Assembly: GCF_938041645.1 (NCBI RefSeq)
Contig: NZ_CALIST010000072.1
Span: 1-23,561 of the forward strand
Source of the DNA: an uncultured Campylobacter sp.
GTDB lineage: Bacteria; Campylobacterota; Campylobacteria; Campylobacterales; Campylobacteraceae
DNA: 23,561 bases
Direction: 5' to 3'
Below the pieces are notes generated by a model. It had not been told where the DNA came from. It searched no databases and worked only from the letters and a program-made list of their open reading frames with translations. The number at the start of each line of letters is the position of its first letter. Within the stretch, counting starts at the first letter, position 1. The position numbers were made by a program, and so were the translations under genes. Positions 1-7,127 of this stretch are shown here, piece after piece.

Positions 1-390
1 GTTTGCGCTAAGGCCTCGGACACGGTAAAATTTTAAAATTTATCGCGCTTGCGATCTGCGCCGTGCGCTTTTTGGTTCGACATATTCTGCTTTGCGGCGT
101 CGGCTGTGTTCGTTACACTCGCCTTGTTCGTCGTATTTGGTTAAATTTTTAGCGTGGCTGTATCAAGAGGCAGGCAGCGCAGGTTTTGAAAACATCGACG
201 CGGAATTTTAAAAATTCTGCGATAAAATTTCTGCCGCTGGCGGCGTTTATGCCAGAGCTTTTGCGACGAAATCTAGATGCGCCGCGCGATGAGCTTTAAA
301 ATTCCGAAGCGAAATTTAAAATCGCGAGCAGTGCGCGGCGCAGCAGGCATCGTAACATAACAGCGCAAAATTAGCCGCATTTGAATAAAA

Positions 391-480
391 CGACATAAAA
401 TTTAAGCGCTCCTGAATACGGCAGCTTGAAATTTAAATACCCTTAAATTAAAGCGACACGAAATTTAATCGTGCTAACTG
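391..480. repeat. Copy A of a ~90-base dispersed repeat (partner 2503-2590)
   Basis: This stretch aligns in the same orientation with 2503-2590. Shared words in the same order include a CGAYATRAAATT region, TGAAATTTTAAAT-like, CTTAAATTAAA and CGAAATTTAA, with small indels between. Similarity is clearly above that expected from AT cores alone, because the spacing and flanking words also match. Confidence 0.6.
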
Positions 481-491
481 CCGCAACCGCA

Positions 492-640
492 TTAAATCCC
501 GAGCCGTTCCGCGCTGTGCCGAGCAGAATGCTTTAAGATCTGTGCCGCATCACGCTATTTGTATTAAATTCTGTGCCGCGTCGCACTAAATTTGCGTTAA
601 ATTCCGAGCCGCATTAAATTTACGTCAGAATTCCGCCGCC
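492..640. repeat. Degenerate tandem array A, ~34-base units
   Basis: Units begin at about 492, 533, 564, 598 and 626 (steps 41, 31, 34, 28). Each starts with a core like TTAAATTCYG followed by a GCCGC-type word, and several carry a second TAAATTTGCG/TTACG core. The units are diverged, so this is an old or loosely maintained array. The same unit type recurs at 2653-2880. Confidence 0.55.
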
Positions 641-668
641 GCAAGGACGGCGTTTGATTTTATTTTTT
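637..668 (+). terminator. Possible intrinsic terminator, plus strand
   Basis: The arms CGCCG (637-641) and CGGCG (648-652) enclose a six-base loop. They are followed on the plus strand by a T-rich tract running into the 3' end of tsdA. In the minus direction, that of tsdA, no T tract follows the hairpin. The stem is only five base pairs, so chance is possible. Confidence 0.3.
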
Positions 669-1649
669 GATCATGCGTTTGTATGGGCCGAAGCGGTGAT
701 CGTTCTCGTCAAATCCGTCGTTGTAAGGCCCCACGTCCATATCCATCTGCTTGACGTCTAGGTCGGGGAAATCTTTCTCTCTATCGGGTTTGATCTTGCG
801 CGGCTTTGAGTTTATATACGCCGTCACGTCGAAAGCTTCCTCCCAGCTTAGCGAGGCGTCTCCTTTAGGCATAGTGGCTTTGACATACCTCGTTCCTTCG
901 ATGAGCCTATACATACCGGCGCCCGTATTGTAGCTGTCATCGCCCCAAAGCGCGGGGAATGTGTAGTAATCGCCGCTTTGAGCAAACCCCTCGTTTTTTA
1001 TCCCTTCGCCGTTTTCGCCGTGGCAGGCGGCGCATTTTGCGGCGTAAATTTCGCCACCTTTTTTAGGATCCGCCGCGCGGTCTAAAAACTGCGCTTTCGG
1101 CAGCCCCTGACCTTTTAGCTTTGCGCCGACCTCATATCCTGCGGAGAGCCAGTGCATGTAGGCGATCATCGCGCGCATCTCTTTGGAGTTCGTAGGGATC
1201 GCTTTGCCCGCCATCGAGCGCTGAAAACAGCCGTTTATGCGGTCTTGCAGCGTGACTAGCTGATCCGATCTCGCGACATACTGCGGAAATCTCGCGTAGA
1301 TACCCACGAACGGGCTTTGATCGGGCACGACGCCGCCGCTCGTATGACAGCTCGAACAGGAGAGGTTGTTGCCCGCAAAGCGCATTTTTTCGTCCTTTGC
1401 CTGCGGTCCGAGATACCTCGTCGTCTCGTTGATGAGTTTCGCGCCGTAGATGACGGTCTTTGCATAAGGCGAGTCGTCGAGCTTTGCCTCGTCTATGACG
1501 CCGTTTTCGTCGATGCCTACGGGCAGCCTAAACTCCTGCGTCTTTTGCTCGTACGGCACGGCTTTTTTGGCGTTGAGTTTGGCTACATCAAAACCTAAAA
1601 CGGGCGTAAAAAATAGCGGAAGCGCTAAAACAAGGGCGGTTTTTCTCAT
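660..1649 (-). CDS. tsdA: Dihaem cytochrome c, thiosulfate dehydrogenase/tetrathionate reductase (TsdA type)
   Basis: Periplasmic dihaem c-type cytochrome that interconverts thiosulfate and tetrathionate; in C. jejuni the TsdA enzyme is bifunctional and favours tetrathionate reduction. The start is the internal ATG, giving 329 residues: it lies just behind AAAGGAGAAC and opens directly into a Sec signal peptide (MRKTALVLALPLFF). Two haem-binding motifs are visible, CSSCH (98-102) and CAACH (206-210). The Cys in INGCF (141) fits the unusual His/Cys ligation of haem 1 in TsdA, and Met260 (KATMPKG) is a likely distal ligand of haem 2. The gene stands alone between two repeat-rich gene-free stretches, with no cytochrome or oxidoreductase partner in view. 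A SoxA-related or other dihaem cytochrome is the alternative, but the Cys ligand region argues for TsdA. Confidence 0.87.
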   Translation of the reverse strand: MRKTALVLALPLFFTPVLGFDVAKLNAKKAVPYEQKTQEFRLPVGIDENGVIDEAKLDDSPYAKTVIYGAKLINETTRYLGPQAKDEKMRFAGNNLSCSSCHTSGGVVPDQSPFVGIYARFPQYVARSDQLVTLQDRINGCFQRSMAGKAIPTNSKEMRAMIAYMHWLSAGYEVGAKLKGQGLPKAQFLDRAADPKKGGEIYAAKCAACHGENGEGIKNEGFAQSGDYYTFPALWGDDSYNTGAGMYRLIEGTRYVKATMPKGDASLSWEEAFDVTAYINSKPRKIKPDREKDFPDLDVKQMDMDVGPYNDGFDENDHRFGPYKRMIKK

Positions 1650-1670
1650 ATGTTCTCCTTTAAAAAGTAA

Positions 1671-1676
1671 AATATA
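1671..1676 (-). promoter_or_regulatory. Possible -10 box for tsdA
   Basis: On the minus strand TATATT follows a TG-containing word (TGTATATTTTAC), 22-27 bases upstream of the tsdA start. Campylobacter sigma-70 promoters usually lack a clear -35 box, so only the -10 can be judged. Local AT richness makes a chance match plausible. Confidence 0.35.
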
Positions 1677-1757
1677 CATTTGAAATTATTGAATTTTTTA
1701 GTTAAATGTGCGTTAAAATTTCAAAAAAAGGAGAAATTCCGAGAGCTCGCACAGAGG

Positions 1758-1878
1758 GAAATTTTAAAGAGCCGATTTTAAAATTTGAGCGGGCGAAAAA
1801 ATTTTAAAAGCTGATTTTTGCGATCTGCGCGTAGGGGAGATTTTAAAAAAGCCGATTTTTGAAGGCTTGCGAGAGCGC
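1758..1878. repeat. Three diverged ~40-base direct repeats
   Basis: Units at about 1758-1794, 1795-1836 and 1837-1878 share the plan GAAATTTTAAA, then AGCYGATTTT, then a GCG-rich tail. For example AGCCGATTTTAAAA, AGCTGATTTTTGCG and AGCCGATTTTTGAA sit at equivalent positions. Confidence 0.55.
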
Positions 1879-2502
1879 AAATCTAAAGGGCGCCTTTCAC
1901 GGCTCGTTTCGTGCACCGCTCGGCCGCTTCCTGCGCTGTTGTATTTTGCATCGCTGCATTTTTGCGTCGCGGATGCGGCGTCGCGCCGCGTATAAATGCG
2001 GAGCGCATGCAAGTGCTTGTGAGAAGCGAACGGGTAAAATTTAGGCGTGCATTTCGCTCGTGCGCGACCGCGGTATATTTGATACGTGCCGCCCCTGCTG
2101 CTCCGCCACAAACGAGCCGTTCGCAAAAACGTGTCGCGGCATGCCGCCGAAATACAAGCGCAAATCGGTATTTCAGCGCGAGATTTGCAAAAGCATGTCG
2201 CGGTGCATCGCAGCAGGATATCGCCGCCGCATTTGAAATTTATCTAGGTTCGCCGGCGCGATAGGGCGAGGCGGATCGTCTCGTCCATGCGCCGTTTGGA
2301 CGGCGCGCGTATTTATGCTCGCCCTGTACGCGCCTTAAACGGGCTCTAGGTTTGAAATTTAACCCGAGCGGGCTTGAAATTTAAAATTTAAGCGGATTTA
2401 AGCTTTGGCGGTCGGATCTGCTTGCGCGCCGCGCAGGACCGTATACGCGCTAGAATTGTCGCCGCCGAGATAAAATTTCGCGCTACAGGCGCCGTAATGC
2501 GG

Positions 2503-2590
2503 CGATATGAAATTCTAACGCCCCTAAATAAAACGGTATGAAATTTTAAATGCTCTTAAATTAAAACGGCGCGAAATTTAACCGCGCCTG
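2503..2590. repeat. Copy B of a ~90-base dispersed repeat (partner 391-480)
   Basis: This is the direct-orientation partner of 391-480. In both copies the element lies just left of a ~34-base-period array (492-640 and 2653-2880), so the homologous unit is probably longer than 90 bases and includes the arrays. Confidence 0.6.
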
Positions 2591-2652
2591 GCGGTCGTAT
2601 AAATTCCGTCGCTAAGCCGTATCGTGCGGAGCCGCATCGCGTCAGATCAGCA

Positions 2653-2880
2653 TTAAGCTCTGCTGCCGCGCCGCGCGGGATTACGTTAAAATTCTACCGC
2701 CGCGCCGTACTACGCCCGACAGGATCTACATTAAATTTTGCCGCCGAGTTGCACCGCACTAGATTTGTTTTAAATTTTGCTGTCGTGCGCACTAAATTTA
2801 CGGTCAAAATTTCGTCGTCGCGCCGCGCAAAATTTGCACAAAATTCGCCGTATCGTCGAGTCAAATTTGTCTCAAAATCC
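2653..2880. repeat. Degenerate tandem array B, ~34-base units
   Basis: Units start at about 2653, 2686, 2731, 2770, 2804, 2838 and 2872 (steps 33, 45, 39, 34, 34, 34). The core is TTAAATTTTGCCGCCG or a variant such as TCAAAATTTCGTCGTCG, with a second AAATTTG/ATTTG core near the unit end. There are no unique spacers between identical repeats, so this is not CRISPR. Confidence 0.6.
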
Positions 2881-2931
2881 ATTACTGCGGCGAGCTGCGT
2901 TAAAATTTAGATTAAAATTTCGCTGGCATGC

Positions 2932-4110
2932 CTATCTGTGGTAATTTTTTACGAATTTTTTTATGCGCTCAAATCCGCGTTTTAGATTTTCCATAGAGCA
3001 TGCAAAGCTTACGCGGAAGTGCCCATCCATGCCAAATCCGCTTCCTGGCACCGTGGCTACGAGCCCTTTATCTAGCAGTTGCATGCAGAATTTCATACTA
3101 TCGGGTTCTACCTGGGAGCAATCTATGAAGAAATAAAATGCGCCATCTGGTTTTACGACACTAAGCCCAGGAATCGCGCCTATCGCGTCCGTACCAAAAT
3201 CGCGCCTGCGCTCGTATTCGCGCCTCATCTCCTCGATAAAATCGTCCGCCTCGCCGCGCAGTACCGGCATAGCGCCTGCCTGGACGATGCTTGCTACGTT
3301 GCTGACGCTTTGACTTTGTAAGTTTATCATCGCCTTATTTAGTTCATCGATCGCACAGGCGGTGTAGCCGAAGCGCCAGCCGGGCATCGCGCCACATTTG
3401 CTTAGCCCGTTGATCGTCACGGTGCGCCTAAACATATCCTCGCTGATGCTTGCTGCGGCTATGAAGCTCTTGCCGAAGACGATTTTTTCGTAAATTTCAT
3501 CGGCAATTACCAAAATTTTAGTGCCTTTTAACACATCCGCAAGCTCTTGCAGCTCCTGGCGCGAATATACGGCGCCTGCGGGGTTACTCGGGTTGAAAAG
3601 GCACAGCGCCTTCGTGCGCGGCGTGATCGCGGCTTTGAGTTGTGAGGCGGTGATTTTGTATCGGTTTTCCGCCTTGGTGGCTACGATGACGGGCTTGCTG
3701 CCGCAAAATTTTACGATTTCGGGATAGGTGACCCAATAAGGCGCCGATATTATAACCTCATCGCCTTCGTTTAAGATGCAGTTAAAGGCGTTAAATAACG
3801 AGTGCTTGGCGCCTACGTTGGTGATGATCTGATCAGGCCTGTAATCTAGGTCGTTGTCGCGCTTTAGCTTCTGCGCGATTAAATTTAAAATTTCAGGCGT
3901 TCCGGCAACCGGCGTATATTTTCCGCAGCCCTTGGCCATAGCTTCTATGACAGCCCTTTTGGCGACCTCTGCAGTATCGAAATCAGGCTCGCCTGCGCTT
4001 AGGATTACGACATCTTGCCCCTGAGCTTTCATCTGTTTGGCTTTGGTGCTGATTGCGATTGTTAGGCTTTCGCCGAGCTTGCTTACGCGACTTGAAAGTG
4101 TTAATTTCAT
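2932..4110 (-). CDS. aspB: Pyridoxal-phosphate aspartate aminotransferase (class I/II)
   Basis: Cytoplasmic PLP enzyme transferring the amino group between aspartate/glutamate and 2-oxoacids, linking oxaloacetate to aspartate. The ATG giving 392 residues is chosen because AAGGAG lies just upstream; an upstream in-frame extension of nine codons lacks this. Fold-type I landmarks are present: NPSNPAGAVY (173-182), ADEIYEKIVF (203-212), and the PLP lysine in NGLSKCGAMPGWRFGY (Lys238). Arg366 in FRVSFA fits the carboxylate-binding arginine. The usual SKxxAMTGWR has Pro in place of Thr here. The start overlaps the stop of the upstream gene by four bases (ATGA), making this the last gene of the hisS operon. 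No clear terminator follows. Aspartate specificity is inferred from the family and from synteny with aspB of C. jejuni. Confidence 0.85.
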   Translation of the reverse strand: MKLTLSSRVSKLGESLTIAISTKAKQMKAQGQDVVILSAGEPDFDTAEVAKRAVIEAMAKGCGKYTPVAGTPEILNLIAQKLKRDNDLDYRPDQIITNVGAKHSLFNAFNCILNEGDEVIISAPYWVTYPEIVKFCGSKPVIVATKAENRYKITASQLKAAITPRTKALCLFNPSNPAGAVYSRQELQELADVLKGTKILVIADEIYEKIVFGKSFIAAASISEDMFRRTVTINGLSKCGAMPGWRFGYTACAIDELNKAMINLQSQSVSNVASIVQAGAMPVLRGEADDFIEEMRREYERRRDFGTDAIGAIPGLSVVKPDGAFYFFIDCSQVEPDSMKFCMQLLDKGLVATVPGSGFGMDGHFRVSFACSMENLKRGFERIKKFVKNYHR

Positions 4111-4586
4111 TGATGCTCCTTGGATTGGTTTAGACAATTTAAAATTTGATTTTTGACGCTAAAAGCCCTGCCGCTACTTGGGTCTTGGTCGTAGATATCG
4201 TCGATTTTATAATCTCCTCCGCTACGGACGAGTTTGTAGATTATCGTCTGCGCGCCGTAGGGGCAGGTTTGAGTTACTACGACGGTATCGCGCTGCCCTA
4301 GCTCAAAATCATATTTCGCGTCGTCGCAGACATCTTGACCGCCGATTACCGGATCGTAGTCCAAACAGCCCACCTCACCTTCGCCAGCAGATGCTTCATC
4401 TTGCATAAGCACGGATCTGAAAGAAGCTGATAGGGCATTTTTGTGATCGCCAAAATAGGTGTCCTTGATGTATAGACTTTTTACTAGGCTTATTCTGGCG
4501 TCGTCCGCGGAATTTTTCGCGCTATTAGCATCGCTGCCGCTTGCCGACAAAATAGCAAAAATTGTAAAAAATAGAGCTTTTTTCAC
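4107..4586 (-). CDS. Secreted protein, possibly DUF3828-like, function unknown
   Basis: A 159-residue protein with an N-terminal hydrophobic signal-like segment (KKALFFTIFAILSASG), so probably periplasmic. The start is GTG, preceded by AGAGGG at suitable spacing. Four cysteines (74, 87, 108, 151) could form two disulfides. The segment DYDPVIGGQDV and the final DIYDQD...ILNCL region resemble DUF3828/YbjP-type small secreted proteins, but this is from memory and only suggestive. It lies between cysE (10 bases upstream) and aspB (4-base overlap) and is certainly cotranscribed with them. I recall no such gene between cysE and aspB in C. jejuni, so it looks like a lineage-specific insertion into a conserved operon. 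No function is claimed. Confidence 0.7.
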   Translation of the reverse strand: MKKALFFTIFAILSASGSDANSAKNSADDARISLVKSLYIKDTYFGDHKNALSASFRSVLMQDEASAGEGEVGCLDYDPVIGGQDVCDDAKYDFELGQRDTVVVTQTCPYGAQTIIYKLVRSGGDYKIDDIYDQDPSSGRAFSVKNQILNCLNQSKEHQ

Positions 4587-4596
4587 TTTAACCCTC

Positions 4597-5292
4597 TTAT
4601 TTTAATGATTTCAGATACTCTTTGTAGAATTTATTTAGATCCTCATCCATTGCGGAGATATCTTTTCTACCGCTGCAGATGCACTCTTCCAAAATTTCGA
4701 TACGCTTGATGAGATATTTGATAAGCTCCTGGCTGATATCGGGAATTTTATTATGCGCCAAAGGATCGCTCTCGCAGCTTCCTAAAATTCTAGCCGGCAC
4801 GCCTACGGCGGTGCAGTTTGGCGCGACGTCTTTTACGACGACGGAATTTGCACCGATTTTGGAATTTTCGCCGATGGTGATGTTGCCTAATACTTTGGCT
4901 CCTGCACCAACTACGACGCCGTTTTGCAGCGTCGGATGGCGCTTTCCGTGCTCTAAGCTCACGCCGCCGAGAGTGACGCCCTGATAGATCAGACAGTTAT
5001 CGCCGATGATCGCCGTTTCTCCAATGACAAGCCCCGTGGCGTGGTCGAAAAACACTCCTCTACCGATCTGTGCGCCCGGGTTGATATCTACGGCGGTGAT
5101 TATGCGGCTAAGTCCGCTAATCGCGCGAGCTATGAGCTTAAAACCTCGCTCGTAGAAAAAATGCGCGAAGCGGTAATTTATTAGCGCCCAGACGCCTGGA
5201 TAGCAGAAAAATATCTCAAATACGCTATTGCATGCGGGATCTTGACGCAAGGGCTCGGTGAAGTCCTGTTTTAAAATTTGCCAAAAACTCAT
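4597..5292 (-). CDS. cysE: Serine O-acetyltransferase
   Basis: Makes O-acetylserine from serine and acetyl-CoA, the first step of cysteine synthesis in the cytoplasm. The 231-residue protein has the short helical N-terminal region with DPA (18-20), then a left-handed beta-helix of hexapeptide repeats from about 66 to 170. Catalytic-site segments FFDHATGLVIGE (81-92), GVTLGG (105-110) and KRHPTL (117-122) are intact, and the domain ends with GVPARIL (164-170). The C-terminal tail (about 175-231) is charged and probably helical. Its ATG overlaps the speA stop by four bases, indicating translational coupling. Length is usual for the short bacterial CysE class. Confidence 0.94.
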   Translation of the reverse strand: MSFWQILKQDFTEPLRQDPACNSVFEIFFCYPGVWALINYRFAHFFYERGFKLIARAISGLSRIITAVDINPGAQIGRGVFFDHATGLVIGETAIIGDNCLIYQGVTLGGVSLEHGKRHPTLQNGVVVGAGAKVLGNITIGENSKIGANSVVVKDVAPNCTAVGVPARILGSCESDPLAHNKIPDISQELIKYLIKRIEILEECICSGRKDISAMDEDLNKFYKEYLKSLK

Positions 5293-7127
5293 TTGATCGT
5301 CTTTAAGTAGCTATTGTCGTTTAAAAACAGATATAGCTCGCCCAGGATATGCTTTTTCTCTTTATCTCCGATAAGATTTGATTTTTCGACGCGCTCGTTT
5401 AGGCTTTCGCGGATATCTACTACGTCGTAGTCCATATCCTCCAAGATGTCGATGACCGATTGAGATTCGATAAAATCCTTGATCTCAAAGCCGCCGTCAT
5501 CCTTTAAAATCACGGTCGCCTCTGTTGGGTGTGCAAAGAGGTTGTGGCTCATGCCAAGCACCTCCTGATAGGCTCCGACAAGGAAAAAGCCCAAAAAATA
5601 CTCCTCTTTTTCAGGATCGAAATCGTGCAAAAATAGCGGATTTTTTTGATTGTCGAATTCTATCTCGCCGTCGCTATCGCAGGTGATATCCCAGATCGAC
5701 GCCGATAGCGTGGCGCGCTCATCCAGCCTCTCTAACGGCATGATTGGGAAGTGCTGCTTGATGCCCCAAAAATCGGGCAAGCTTTGAAAGATCGAGAAAT
5801 TTACTAAATAGCGCTCTTGAGCGTTGCCTAGTGAGTTTAAGAAATTGCTATACTCTTGCTTGTTGCCCAAAATTCCATACGCCTTTCGCATTATTAGATG
5901 AACTAAAATTTCGCCATTTGAGCGGTCGATCAGATCGACATATCCCAGATCAAAAAGGGTAAGCACACTCTCCATGTGCGACATGGCGTCGTGCAGATAC
6001 TCTAGCGCGTTGGAGGGTTTTAGAGTTTTATACAGATCGTATAGCTCGGCGACTACCGGCGGATTATCCTTTTTTAGGGCGAGCTTCTCTTCGGCGTATT
6101 CTTGGGTAAAAAGCTCCAAAATCGGCGCCACGAGCACCGCGTGGCTGGCGGCTACGTATCTTCCGCTCTCGATAAAAATATCAGGCTCGGCCTCTTTTTT
6201 ATCCTCTGCGATCGATTTTAGCAAAAAAACCACGTCGTTGGCGTATTCTTTTAGCGTATAGTTGCGGCTGGAGCTTTCTTTGGCTTGGGAGTATTCGATA
6301 GCAAGACCTCCGCCTAAATTTATGGATTTTAAATTTTTCGCACCCATTTTACGAAGCTCGGTATAGATATTGCCCGCCTCGATGAGAGCCTTTTTGAGCG
6401 GATGGATCTCTGTAATTTGCGAGCCGATATGAAAATGAATCATCGTAAACTGCTCGATGAGGTCGTTTTTCTTGAGTAAGCTTATCGCCTCTATAAGCTC
6501 GGTTGAGGTAAGGCCGAATTTGGAATTTATCCCGCCGCTTTTCGCCCACAGCCCGCTTCCGGAGTTATGCAGCCTGATGCGTAGCCCGATGAAAGGCTTT
6601 GGCGCAAACCGCTCCTTAGCCGTTTCGATGATAGTTTCAAGCTCATTTAGCCCCTCGATCGTAAGCGTCACGTTATGCCCCATCTCTGCGGCGATAAAGC
6701 CGATATTGATGAGCTCCTTATCTTTAAAACCGTTTACGGTAATCGGCGCGCCGTATTTGTTATACGCCATCGCTAGCAGCAGTTCGGGCTTGCTGCCGGC
6801 TTCGAGTCCGTATCCGTAAGGCTCGCCGATATCGACTAAATTTTTAACGAAGCCCGGGAATTGATTTACTTTAAGCGGATAGACGGCGTGGAATTTTCCC
6901 TTGTAATCAAACTCCTTAATAGCGCGGTTAAAATTTGAGTAAATTTCGACGATCTGCTTTTTGATGAGGTGCGGGAAGCGCAGCAGTATCGGGCCTCGCA
7001 CGCCGTCTGCGCGGATCTCTTTTATGATATCCACCAAAGGCTGCTTGAAATCGGAGTTTAGGCATAGCTTGCCGCCGTCTATCGTGAAGTTGGAATTCCC
7101 CCAAATATTTAGTCCGTAATCGCTCAT
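5289..7127 (-). CDS. speA: Biosynthetic arginine decarboxylase
   Basis: PLP-dependent decarboxylation of arginine to agmatine, the entry to putrescine and then spermidine by the agmatine/carboxyspermidine route used by Campylobacter. At 612 residues it has usual SpeA length. The fold-type III (alanine-racemase-like) barrel is visible: the PLP lysine is Lys86 in AVYPLKVNQFPGF, followed by YGYGLEAGSKPELLLAM, the glycine-rich INLGGGLAIEY phosphate-binding loop, and FIESGRYVAA. The C-terminal part keeps typical SpeA words such as FSIFQSLPDFWGI and FFLVGAYQEVLG. The start ATG overlaps the hisS stop by four bases, and its stop overlaps the cysE start in the same way, so it sits in the middle of a coupled operon. 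Confidence 0.95.
   Translation of the reverse strand: MSDYGLNIWGNSNFTIDGGKLCLNSDFKQPLVDIIKEIRADGVRGPILLRFPHLIKKQIVEIYSNFNRAIKEFDYKGKFHAVYPLKVNQFPGFVKNLVDIGEPYGYGLEAGSKPELLLAMAYNKYGAPITVNGFKDKELINIGFIAAEMGHNVTLTIEGLNELETIIETAKERFAPKPFIGLRIRLHNSGSGLWAKSGGINSKFGLTSTELIEAISLLKKNDLIEQFTMIHFHIGSQITEIHPLKKALIEAGNIYTELRKMGAKNLKSINLGGGLAIEYSQAKESSSRNYTLKEYANDVVFLLKSIAEDKKEAEPDIFIESGRYVAASHAVLVAPILELFTQEYAEEKLALKKDNPPVVAELYDLYKTLKPSNALEYLHDAMSHMESVLTLFDLGYVDLIDRSNGEILVHLIMRKAYGILGNKQEYSNFLNSLGNAQERYLVNFSIFQSLPDFWGIKQHFPIMPLERLDERATLSASIWDITCDSDGEIEFDNQKNPLFLHDFDPEKEEYFLGFFLVGAYQEVLGMSHNLFAHPTEATVILKDDGGFEIKDFIESQSVIDILEDMDYDVVDIRESLNERVEKSNLIGDKEKKHILGELYLFLNDNSYLKTIK

Larger units (their letters stand above)
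1..659. other. Gene-free AAATTT-rich stretch
   Basis: No credible coding region is seen on either strand. The DNA alternates GC-rich words with AT cores; I count ten exact AAATTT hexamers by eye, plus several AAATTC/GAATTC-type variants. The right part (about 492-640) has a visible period of about 34 bases and is listed separately. A gene ending just left of the window cannot be excluded. Confidence 0.6.
1650..2931. other. Gene-free, repeat-rich interval between aspB and tsdA
   Basis: About 1.3 kb without a convincing gene. Open frames of 60-120 codons exist on both strands (for example 1764-2126 minus and 1911-2264 plus), but they are rich in Arg, Ala, Cys and Ser, resemble no family, lack good ribosome binding sites and run through AAATTT repeats. 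A three-unit array lies at the tsdA end and a seven-unit array at the aspB end. The central part (about 1880-2480) is GC-rich with no feature I can name. Confidence 0.55.

Noticed and set aside
1764..2264. Overlapping 117-120-codon frames on both strands
   Set aside because: Arg/Ala/Ser/Cys-rich, no family words, no ribosome binding sites, and they run across the 40-base repeats.
2653..2880. CRISPR-like regular spacing
   Set aside because: Units are diverged throughout and there are no identical repeats separated by unique spacers, nor cas genes in the window.
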